Origin: Glycine soja
Taxonomy: Eukaryota > Streptophyta > Magnoliopsida > Fabales > Fabaceae
Reading direction: 5' to 3'
Assembly: GCF_004193775.1 (NCBI RefSeq)
Contig: NC_041005.1
Coordinates: 4,652,501-4,716,500, forward strand
Length of the DNA stretch: 64,000 nucleotides
The notes below the pieces were generated by a model. The model was not told the DNA's origin. It searched no databases and saw only the letters and a program-made list of their open reading frames with translations. Below are positions 1-10,450 of the stretch, in pieces (position 1 is the first letter of the stretch; the number at the start of each line of letters is the position of its first letter). Both the position numbers and the translations under genes were made by a program.

Positions 1-460
1 AAAGTATAAACCAATCTTATCTAAAAGGTAAAAGATAAACTGCTTCTCTAATTACAATCAACAATATGATTTGCCTTGATTTGCAAATTGTTTTCCACGT
101 TAGCAACACCAAACAAAGATGAGTGAAATTCATTTTATTTCAATGACTTTACTTTATTACCCATACTTAGATGGATCAAATGGGTAAACTAATAAAGGCA
201 AAATTGTTAATCGATTATTTAAAATTAGGATTAGAAACAAATCAAATTTACACAAATGTGACCAAATTTGATTGGTTTTCTACATGCACACAACACAAAT
301 CAAGGGGATTTACAAAATCAAAGCAAGTCCTATTTTATAACTTCCCAAATAAAGATTAGCATTTATAAATAGAGACAATTCCTGAAGTATGTGGCTCCAA
401 ACATATACCTGGCACTTCTTTTAAGTTGTAACATTGTTATTTTTGTTATAAATGTCACAG
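1..460 (+). other. DCL4: Intron of the DCL4 gene (partial)
   Basis: This AT-rich stretch immediately precedes a clear splice acceptor (cacag, ending at 460). It shows no reading frame resembling RNase III or Dicer sequence. The short open frame at 171-359 is low-complexity and has no recognisable protein similarity. It is best read as the 3' part of an intron whose upstream exon lies outside the window. Confidence 0.7.
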
Positions 461-2744
461 GCACTTGGAGATGTAGTGGAAAGTATAGTTGGGGCTATAC
501 TAATTGATACCAAGCTCAGTCTTGACCAAGTGTGGAACGTTTTCTATTCTCTATTATCTCCCATTGTTACTCCTGATAAACTTGAATTGCCTCCATTTCG
601 TGAATTAAATGAATTATGTGATTCGCTCGGTTATTTTGTAAAAGTAAAAGAAAATTGTGAAAAAGTGGGATCAGCAATGCATGTTGAGGTTAGTGTACAA
701 CTTCCAAATGCCCTATTGGTTCGTGAAGGAAAGGGGGCAAATAAAAAAACTGCAAAAGGAGAAGCTGCTTTTTATTTGTTGAAGGATCTTGAGGTTTGTT
801 CTTTAATGATTGTGTTCTGGAGTTTTCTTTTCCCTTTTTGTTAGTTTTAAGGTCTTCTAAAATCTGCCCATATTATCTTAATCTGAGTCGGTCAATAGTT
901 TATTTAGGGAGAATGTTTATTTTGAGAACTCCCACAGACTTCTTTCTTTTTTATGAATAAGAAGCTAGTAGACGCTTCTAGGGAAAACATTAGTCAAAAT
1001 TATTCCTGATAATAAAACATGGGTGGTTTTATGGTAGATAACAATAATGCTATTAAATACTTAGGCAAGCTGTAGAATATACACACCTAAACATATAAAA
1101 TGGAGAGATATAAGCTTCTCAATTTGATCATGCTTGAAATTTCCCAAAAGAAAACATAATGGACCAAGCTAACAAAATGTATAAAATATTTCACCCACCT
1201 TTCTCCCTGGTTAGTTTCAAATTTGTCCTTCTCCAAGTGCTGAACTTTTTGTATAGCCTAGCTTCTTTAATTGGCCCCAAGAAAGGATTCCATACTCGAT
1301 AACAAGGTAAGAATAAATAGCTAGCAGTACTGCCTACTTTTGCGCTAAACACAATTACAAAGCAAACCATCATAAATTTTTCTGACATTATTTGTCGTCC
1401 AGTCCACCTTACCTGAAATGAAAAAGATTTTTTTGGAATGGATTTAATTTTTTGATATGAGTGAAGTTGATTAGTTATTTTAATTTTTTCTCATACTACT
1501 GCTATCCTTATTAGTATATATTTTGATGACCACTTGGCAGAAGCAGGGAATTTCACATGGTAGTTTCATGTCCAAGGGAAAAAGAGATAATCCTGACCAT
1601 GTCTATGGTTCATCTCATCTCAAAATGGATTCTAGTATTCTAATTGAAGAACATTCCTCAGAGCCAGCATCACATAAAAGGCACATATTGGATGAAACTA
1701 ACTTAACTGCAAGTAAGTTGCCTCCCAAAGACTCTTTGTAATTGGTTTCTAAATCAAATAGAGCAAGTTGAAGTGATGGGTTTGTTTCCATTATCTACAA
1801 ATGAAAGGATTGGTGCTTAGTGGTCTCTCTACCTTGTCTTCTTTTTGGCATTTTATACCCTTTTATTCCCTGCTATTTTCAAATCCAAGGGCAATGAGTT
1901 AATTTATTAACTACCTACATATTAACTTCATTTTGGATTCATGTTACACAGTTAATTTATCAATTAATATGAAGAAGGGAGGACCGCGGACCACATTATA
2001 TGAAGTATGTAAGAAATTACAGTGGCCAGTGCCTACATTTGATTCAACAGAATATAAAGATAGGTGAGTCCATCAACTAATTTGTACTTTCAATTGCTTG
2101 AGCAACTTGAATCTGAAAAGTACTTTTGTTATGTAGTACTACATGAAGGATTTGTGTGTGTAATATGTGGAGAACAGAATTGATCCCTAAACTTTAGGGA
2201 TTGAAATCAGCTAACATAGGAAACAATCAACTAGCTAGAGAAACTGAATGAAAGAGTATTTCAAAATCAAACAATATAGATCATACTCAAAACCGTCATT
2301 TCTCATACTCATTCTTACAATCCAATGTATTTGAAGCATGGGGTTTCTTTTTTTAGGGAATCGCTTGCACCACCTTACATCATGCATTTCAAAAATTGGT
2401 TTGATATGGCAAAAAACAGATTTTAAATGATATTATTGTTTATATATGATGTGCAGATAAGAATATTTTGTTCTAGAATTGGTAGTGCTGTGACATGTGA
2501 ATCCGACAAGTTTTTATTTTGTCACAGATCTCTATTTGAATCCTGTGAGGGGCTGCAAGGAAGCAAGGGACAGAACTGCTTTGTGTCGAAAATTACCTTG
2601 TGCATACCCAATTATGGTAATATAGAAAGCAAAGGAGAAGCTAGAAGTGATAAGAAGACCTCCTTTGACTCTGCTGCAGTTCAAATGCTTCTTGAGCTGC
2701 AAAGACTGGGAAAAGTTGAAATTGATCCTCTCCCTTCTAGTTAG
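461..2744 (+). CDS. DCL4: DICER-LIKE 4, last four exons (5' partial)
   Basis: Exons read 461-793, 1541-1712, 1952-2063 and 2528-2744, all with GT-AG borders and compatible phases, giving about 278 C-terminal residues and a TAG stop at 2742-2744. The first exon opens with the second half of an RNase III domain (ALGDVVESIVGAILIDT), including the Asp and Glu of the D-x-x-E metal-binding cluster. A dsRNA-binding domain follows, from PPFRELNELC to AAFYLLKDLE. The last two exons encode a second dsRNA-binding domain, from TLYEVCKKLQWPVPTF to SAAVQMLLELQRLG, ending in a short tail. Two C-terminal dsRBDs and this order match plant DCL4, the nuclear Dicer that makes 21-nt trans-acting and antiviral siRNAs with DRB4. 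DCL2 is less likely because it usually has a single dsRBD. The reading frame is uninterrupted, so the gene looks functional. The helicase, PAZ and first RNase III parts lie upstream of the window. Confidence 0.9.
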
Positions 2745-3400
2745 GGGAAGAGAAAGGAAAGAAAAGGGAAGGGAAGGAAAAGAAAAGGGAGAGAATATAA
2801 GAGAAGGGATAGTACCCCAATTTTGTGCCCCCAAAAAACATGAACTGTTGTTTTGTGCCATTGATCTGGTAAATTCTCTCAGATTAATGGCAGAGGACCA
2901 TTAGTTTACAGTATTTTTGGGGTTGCAAATTTGTGGTACTAGTATTGTGACCAAGAAGAGAAAATGATTGGAAAAAAAAAGGATTGAAAAAAATGAGGTG
3001 GTGTTTGAGAAGATTCAAGTGAGAATAAACAGAAGTCCTTTTCCTTTCCTTTCCTTTCCTTTCCCCAGGGAAGGAAAAGAAAACTCAAACAGCAAAGGTT
3101 GATCAATTTTATTCATAAAACATAAAATTGCAGAACATGACTTTGACGCAATAATATTGCATGTACATGAATGTAGTAGCTGTTCTTAGGGCACTTGTGC
3201 ATGTATGTAGTATCTTGTTCAATTTTTTTCCGTACATAATTTAAGTTGATTTCATCTTCATATACACGAAGACACTTTTATCCTGACTTGTCAATCCTCA
3301 TCTCACTCTGGCACGCGGTGATGTGCAAGTGCAAGCATAAAGTTGCACCAAAGTATCTAAGTCTTTCAATAAAGAATGTTGGGCGTGGGCCGGGTGGGTC
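2745..3400 (+). other. DCL4: DCL4 3' untranslated region with candidate poly(A) signals
   Basis: Downstream of the stop codon there is a purine-rich tract (about 2743-2795) and a CCTTT pentanucleotide repeat (about 3034-3064). AATAAA hexamers on the + strand lie at 3024-3029 and 3368-3373, so the transcript probably ends shortly after one of them. The exact end cannot be read from sequence alone. Confidence 0.5.
3034..3064. repeat. CCTTT pentanucleotide microsatellite
   Basis: About five consecutive copies of TTTCC/CCTTT lie in the presumed DCL4 3' UTR. The array is followed directly by an inverted copy of the motif (ccagggaaggaaaagaaaa), so a hairpin is possible in the transcript. Confidence 0.8.
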
Positions 3401-4586
3401 TTTGAAGTATGAATATGGTAATTTCATTTATTATTGTTATCTATTGTGTTATTTCTTATTTTTATAATACATGAAAGTATTTATCCAAATTTTTAATATC
3501 AATTTGAAATTAATTGTATACTATATTATAATTATAAAATTAACCTAGCAAATGAAAAGTTAGAATGAATCTACTCCAATAAGATGTCCCCTTTTAAAAC
3601 TCGGGTGTGAAGGTTCTCTCTCATCCAACTCAAGTAATTAAATCAAATTAAAATAAAATAAAGAGTTGTCACTTTATAAATTCTATAAATCCTTTAATAT
3701 AAAACTTCTAATCTAAATTAAAAGGTTTACTTTTCACGTGATAAGTACATAATGCGTAGTAAAATGTTTATGTAATCTATCATCAACTTGATTAATTAAT
3801 TTAAAGATATGAAGCTTTCCCGTTATAGTAAGTTTAAAAGAATTCTTTGTTCTTCCATCAAATATTCTGCCTTTTCCCAATATACTGAAGTTTCAAATAT
3901 CCATAGATTCATGTTTACCAAGGATCAAAATTATATTTTGTCTAAATTTTGAAGTAATTAGACCCTAGAGCATAGCTTGTCATGAGTCTGAATTTCATAT
4001 TTTTGTGTATAAACCATACACTTACTAATGAATACAAGTATACAACATCTTCAGAATTTTAACCTTCCTGTGGGTATTCTTTTTTCACATTATAAATATA
4101 CCTTCCCATTTAAAACAATTCAACAGCCCTCATCTTTTAAATCGATGTGTCCATTTCCCGTACGCATTAATAATAAGAAAATTTGTATGTTCACGGTAAA
4201 AAGAAAAATAGACAGATTCAGCAAATCATTATAATTTAACCTATCTTGAGAAGAGAAATAAAATCATAATCCTATTTATCATTAATTTATATGCACAAAG
4301 CAGAAAAACCTTTACATGAACGGAGTATAAAATATAATTCAAAACATTCATTCTATAGGACCTTATCACTCAAATATTTAAGACCGGGTTTGGCGTTGAT
4401 AATGATGTCCAAGTTTCGAACTTCTTACCATATAACCTTTTGCCCTTCCCTCTAAATAATATAACAAAAATAATATTAAAATATTAATGAATCATTTTTT
4501 CTCATTTGTTCTAGGGACAAGCTAAACATTTCCCCATTTTTGGCCATTCATACCAATATGGGGAATCCTTGTATAATAAAATTACC
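3400..4586. other. Intergenic region between convergent genes
   Basis: AT-rich sequence between the 3' ends of DCL4 (+) and the BRCT gene (-). No open frame here resembles a known protein; the 4028-4234 frame is low-complexity. The 3' UTR of the BRCT gene must lie at its right edge, but no clear AATAAA was found on the - strand. Confidence 0.6.
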
Positions 4587-7500
4587 TTAGGCCCTAAGTA
4601 ATAGCTCATAAACGTTGGAGGAGTTGGCCCCAGTTACACGCTTCAACATTTCAAAACTTGTACGACTACCCAAGAATTCGACCCTTTTAAACAGTACATA
4701 GCCATGTTCTGCTGTTTCCTTACTAGAGTACACTGATCGAAGCCTATCAGCGTGTCTTGAATCACTATGAATTGCAGCTTCTATTTCTTCCCTTGACATG
4801 TTCTCCTATCATAACAAAAAGTTTGATAGAAACAAACCAAATTGTTAGAGAGAGCAAATAATAAAGCATGCACATTTCCAAAAGAATAAAATATTTTACC
4901 TGATAAAATGCATGGATATGATCCAACACCTGAAGACACCTAAAACCATTATGGCTGAAAAATGTTCTTGAAGAAGGACCCATCTCAGCAAATCGGTCAA
5001 TTGGGAATAGTATGGTAAGGAAAGGGTTTTTAAATATCAACTCGGATTTCTCACTGCAAAAGATTCGAGAAAAGATTGGATGACTAACAATCATTTGGCT
5101 GTATCTTACTACGTAAGGAAAAGGTGTGAGACAAGCCATGGGGAGTTAATTACAACCTTTCTGTCAGAGGACGAGTGGAGTTTGAAAATGAAGCTTCCGA
5201 ATCCTTGCCATCCCCTTTTGCATAAAAAAATATTGAAGTATGGTTTTCACTAGGATCTTCAACACTGAAAGAGTCTGTATAAATGGAAGCAGCCGAAGTC
5301 GACTCGGATATAGACCAGCAGATAGAGTCTAGAAGGTTGTTGGGTGTTATAGGACGTATTGGAGTCTGACAAGTCTGCAAAACCATGTTCAAATCAAATA
5401 AGCAATCAATCCATAGCTCCAACTATAGCAAGCAGTAGAACAAAATGATGCTCTGTCTTTTCCAAACCTGTTGACTGATCAGTTGACCCTCTATAGAAGA
5501 AATCATGAAATGTCAGCAAATGGGTATTCTATCACATTGTGTCCTGTCATACTTTCAAGTTTTAACACTTTATGAATCAAAGTTTTCCAAGCTCAACATT
5601 TTGATGCAAAATATTGCAATATACTTTTCTTATACTTAATTGAAAGACCAAATTACCCTGACACCCCATTGTGATTTCTTGGAAATACCGTTTTTGACAT
5701 TTACAGTAACTCCCTTTATAGAGATACATGGTGTAATGCATTTTTTGGGTAACAGGATAACCCGGAGTAATGTGTTTCAACTTTCAAACGGGTATTTTGT
5801 GAAATTTAACAAACCACTGGATGTGTCAGTGTAATTTTCCCTATTTGAAAAGGAAGAGAGAATAAAGAGGAGAGATAATCCTGCTTGGGATTCAATTTCC
5901 AATGGGGTACCCAAGTTTCATGTTACATACTTGAAATATCTAGTGTGAATAAGACTTCTCTAAACTCTAGCATAGTAACATGTGTCAAATTATTAACTCA
6001 AATCACATGAATAGCAAACGACTAAAAGCTTCAAATTTAGAACAAGATCTAGGAACAAGAAAAATAATAGAACAAGATTTTGTTGTTTTTTTTTTATTAT
6101 TTAGAGGGCCTAACAGGTAGCATATTCAGGGCAAGCTCCACAGAATAAACAGAAGTGAATAAAAGGATGACCTGCATTCGGCGACCACGGCGACTTCTGA
6201 CTCCATTTTTTGCAGAATTCACAATTTGTTGTCTTTCTTCATAGCCGACTTCACTTTCAGTATCCAGAAGATTGTTAAGGACTTTTTGCTTTATTACTTC
6301 CTGATATTTTGATAAAACTCATATCATAATTTCATGATAAGAAGAGAACCTAGGGCATTAACACCTTATAGCAATATTTTAAAAACTAGATTGAAAATGT
6401 TTTACTAAGCTGGAAACCACAATAGGAAAAAGAAAAAATGAATTCCAAATTGTAAAGGAATATATTGAGAAATTACCTTTCCTGAAATGCCATTATGGAT
6501 ATCTTCCAGCATCAGGCCAACTTGCTTTGCCAAATCAACAGACATGCGAACAAGCCTTCGCACATATTTCTCCTTAGCTGTTTTGAGAACCCACAGAGGC
6601 TGAGACATATCATATACAAAGAACTTCATTGTGATATAAATAAAACTGTAGAGGCATACCTAGAGTACCATAATGAATAACATATTAATGTTTTCCAGGA
6701 GTGGTGCTAGTACAGTTAAGAAAGCAAAATAGTAGGACAAGCAAAGTCTGAGCTTCAGAAAGTTGGATGCTTCCAAAAGTTTTTTCTCAATGATTAAATA
6801 AATATTAAAATATAATGTAGGAGCACTTACTGTAATGAGGTAACTAGAGTATCCAAGATATCTTTGGATTGATGTCCCTTCAGTTACTACATGACTAACA
6901 TTGCAGCCAACAAACCATTGTTCCACCAAACTAGCACCTTCTCTTGAAGCAGTCTCAATAACCTATCAAACAATGCAAAGCAAATAAATGTCTTGGCCAA
7001 GAGCACTGGAATAAACCACTAGGTTAACCAAAACAAGAAACTGACACTGACTATTGTTCAGCAGACTCCGTATCATGTGAAAGACTTCACATATAGCTAG
7101 TATGATTACAAAATGTCTGTATTTGTTCTCAGAAACATAATTTTACCTTGTTTCGCAATTCAGATGAAATGCCTGGATCAACATAGATGGAGCAGCCAGA
7201 CAAAGTTGAGTCCAAATTTCTGATAGACTCTCTCCCAGTGAATCTTTGAAGTTCTTCAACACTAATAGCTTGCTTGGTTTGGAGGATTCTTGCAGGAAGA
7301 CAAGAATTTTCAGCATTTGTATACTCAGGAAGCAGTCTAAAATCCTCCAAATGCGTGTTGTTATCCCCATAACTCTTCACTCTATAATGTGATTCACTCA
7401 ACCTCACTGCACCAGATACAAGAAAATGTATTCAGGTTATAACAACTACAAATATCAACAAGCATAATTTAAATTCATACCTCATTCCGGCTACAATAGT

Positions 7501-9409
7501 TCAACAATGCTATTTAATTATCATAATCAAATCTGAGAGAGCTTTACTCAGCAAAAATGAAAATCTGTATGATCTTAGAGACCACAGGAAACTGTTCCTT
7601 ACTGGATTATTTATGATATGTTGATCAAGTGCAGAAATATGCTATTGATAAGACAAATCCAATGGACTCTTTGATTTAAAAAATAAAATGAAATGAAAAG
7701 GTATGTGTAACAATTTAAGCTTAATTACTCGTCCTCTGAATGAGCAGCAGTGTGTAGACAGATAATCAACAAAAACTGCACTGCTGACTGTAATCACAAC
7801 AACAATGTCTAGTTTGTTAAATACAATTAGACTAATACTTTGAGTGCTTCACATAAGGTGAAAAGATGCAAAATATGAAAGTTGTATCAGGTTCCTGTAG
7901 TGTGAGACTCTATAACATGAGGGATGAATCATAATCACCAAGAAAGCTAACCAAAATATATAACATGTCAGTTGAAACAGTTGCACTCAATTACCACTTT
8001 TCCTGACACTATCCACAAACCAACCCAGTGTGACAACAAAGAGGCCATTTTTTGCTCCATGCTTCAGCGCATGCTCAAACTTGCGTCCACCAAAACTGTA
8101 CTAGATGTTAAAGATTTCATGACAGCAGTGAACCACTCAACATAAAATGTATTGAATAAATGTCAATGCTATGATAATGGACTGCAAGCAATCATTATGA
8201 TCATGTCATGAGAGATCCACTCTAACATAACATCATCTTTCTGAACTCGATACAAATAAATTTAAATAAAGTGGAAGAATTGATAAGGTACAAAACTTTG
8301 TTCTCTGACACAACCAAGAAAGTTAAGAAAAGATTTTTCTGAATGTCACAGAATTTTTTCCCTTAGTGAAATCAGTGTATAACAGTATATAAGAATTGCA
8401 TCTTCCTAGTACAGCATCATGCTATTGCTATCACCATGTAGGAAAATTCATATAATTTAAGGAGAAAAGGATATCTGAACCACCAAATGGGTACATCGAG
8501 GATGCAAATTGGGGCTATACTGTCCACCTAATCTATCTGTAGCCTCCATGACCTGATTCCTTGCTTCTGCCAAAACACCAATCCAATGAAAACAACATAA
8601 CTGTATTAATATCTCTTCAACTTGTCAGAGAGAGGGGAAACAAGGATATCACAAAATATCTATTATCAGTTCCACTGATAACTTAAACTACACCTTTTCA
8701 GCCTCCTACATGAACAGTTTTATGCCAAGAAGAAAAGACAAAATAGAAAACGACAGATGAAGATAGATTCCATAGAGAACATGCACTAATCACTATCAAC
8801 CAAATAGATAATTCAAAACAGGCACCTCTCATTTCTCAACCCTTTCTTCTATTTGCTCACTGTTAAAGATAAATCAGAAATGATAGATAACAGAAGTCTA
8901 AATTCAGAAGTCCTAACATGTGTTATTTGACATCTTATATTGTCAAGAAGGACAACCACCATCCACCCATCCCCTCTGTCATGAATCATCAAAAAAAGGT
9001 GAGAGGAGAGAATCAAGGTTCACTTTCTCAAAAATAAAATGTTAAGAAAACATTCATGTAGAATTAAGCCAATGGCTTGAAGTAATTGATTGATACAAAC
9101 AAAAAGGTTAGTGGAACAAAGAAAAGAAAAAGCAATAGAAAGTGTCAAGCCATGAAAAACGAAACTAAATCCAACCAACCAAAGATGGAAAATTGAATAG
9201 ATGAATGATGAATCCACACCTTTAGATAAACCAGTAACGCAGATGACAAGACCAGCAAAAGGAGTAGTTGATGATGGCACTTGCAAAGGGGAGGAAGCAG
9301 GAGACATTGGCTCCAATGGTTGCAAACCTCTGAATGAAGGAAGTGAAGATGAAAACAGCCTCGAACACCCCTTGCCACTCACAACTTCAACTCTACCATC
9401 ACCACCCAT
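4587..9409 (-). CDS. Tandem BRCT-domain protein, probable DNA-damage-response factor
   Basis: Ten exons on the - strand: 9220-9409, 8475-8566, 7995-8097, 7147-7406, 6831-6962, 6477-6599, 6172-6300, 5157-5374, 4900-5053 and 4587-4805. They total 1,620 nt, or 539 residues plus stop, with all phases compatible and no lesions. The start is the ATG at 9407-9409; the GTG three codons upstream is not needed. BRCT domain 1 covers about residues 50-137, with the FAGLVICVTGLSK opening strand, a GG turn and the conserved Trp in LGWFVDSV. BRCT domain 2 covers about 193-295, from STLSGCSIYVDPG through VSHVVTE to the Trp in TPLWVLKTA. The C-terminal 240 residues are unrecognised apart from a basic RSRRGRR stretch near residue 337 that could be a nuclear signal. 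Tandem BRCT domains usually bind phosphopeptides in DNA-repair or checkpoint complexes. The layout recalls plant proteins annotated as BRCT DNA-repair or TopBP1-like, but the exact orthologue is not assigned. Intron 2 is a U12 AT-AC intron, listed separately. Confidence 0.85.
8098..8474 (-). other. U12-type AT-AC intron (intron 2 of the BRCT gene)
   Basis: On the - strand the exon ends in GTGGTTCAG and the intron starts ATATCCTTTT, a perfect match to the U12 5' splice-site consensus. The intron ends in AC and the next exon opens AGTTTTGGTGG. A branch-point-like TCTTTAAC sits at 8107-8114, about 10 nt from the AC end, as expected for minor-spliceosome introns. Only this AC junction keeps the frame, giving VVQ-SFGGRKF; a GT-AG reading breaks BRCT domain 1. 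The other eight introns of this gene are GT-AG. Confidence 0.92.
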
Positions 9410-9488
9410 AACAGCCACAAGATTTTTATTACACAGAAAACAAAAGCATCAATCTATTCATCACTCAGCAATTGAAAATCCAAAAGGC

Positions 9489-9489
<1 letters not shown>

Positions 9490-9535
<46 letters not shown>
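9490..9535. repeat. Compound (CA)n(TA)n microsatellite
   Basis: About 15 CA units run directly into about 7 TA units. The tract lies about 80 bp upstream of the BRCT gene start codon, so it is probably within its 5' UTR or core promoter. Confidence 0.95.
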
Positions 9536-10045
9536 GACTTGAAATTCATTAAAACGGGTTTCTGATAATTCAATAGAAACAATGAATGGATGAATTAAAA
9601 GGGGAAATAAAAAAATGTTGGATCTGGGAAGAGCTGAACTTTATATGGAACAAACCCAGATCACGTTAAGTGGTGAAACGATTCCAAAATTGAAATTTTC
9701 AACAAGTTGCAAAGGCTGTGAGGAAAAAAAAACGGAATCTCGAGTAAAGGGGGTTGTTGAGGAGTGGGAGACACAGAGTGAATTTTTAAGATGTGTTTGT
9801 TTTTGTTTTGCAGAGGGAGGGAGGACAATGAGAAAAGGGAATTTTTTTGAATGTGGTGCTCTGCTCTGACGAGGAGTCACAGTCAGAGTTTTCACTCTTC
9901 TTTTCTGCTTGAGTACGCGAAAGAAAATAGTGCCCCCATACCATTATAGTTTCTACTTGTTATAGTGGTTTTTTTAAATTAAAAAAAAAAAAACGCCTGC
10001 TTTTGTAAATTGCATGTGATGTCTGAGATGGAAGTAGGGGGATGA

Positions 10046-10069
10046 AAGAGAGAGAGAGAGAGAGAGAGA
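10046..10069. repeat. (GA)n microsatellite
   Basis: About 12 uninterrupted AG units (CT on the - strand) in the upstream region of the BRCT gene. Confidence 0.95.
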
Positions 10070-10450
10070 AACAAAAAGCGGGTCAAAGTAGTGAGGAGTA
10101 ACGGGAATCACACCTCTCAAGTCTCAACTTAACTCAACCCAAATTGAATAGAAAGAAGAGAGAGAACAGAGAGCAGGCTTTTATTTTGAAAAAGTTTGGA
10201 GGATTCCCCATTTCTTAAAGTGAGCGCAATGCAAGGAAATGTGAGTTAAAGATGGTTGGGTTGTTCATTGGGGGGTTATGAAAATGAAAATGAGAGTAAG
10301 AGGGAAGAGACAAAGCTCACCTGGGTTGTGGTTCAAGACTCCAACTAAGGACCGTGTCGCTCGTTCGGGTTCGTGGTGATCAGAACAGAGTGCTGTGTGG
10401 TCCGTCCCGTGTGTTGTGTACATATGTGGGCAACACGCCCGCTGATACCT

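Larger units (their letters stand above)
9410..10450 (-). promoter_or_regulatory. 5' leader and promoter region of the BRCT gene
   Basis: Upstream (higher coordinates) of the ATG is a compound CA/TA dinucleotide repeat at 9490-9535. Farther up, a GA/CT repeat (10046-10069; CT on the transcribed strand) resembles the pyrimidine-rich patches common near plant transcription starts. The small + strand open frames at 9201-9542 and 9615-9869 are low-complexity or overlap exon 1 and have no protein similarity. The exact transcription start is not visible, and an intron within the 5' UTR cannot be excluded. Confidence 0.5.

Noticed and set aside
9201..9542. + strand open frame of 113 residues
   Set aside because: It overlaps exon 1 of the BRCT gene on the other strand and ends in codons from a CA/TA microsatellite.
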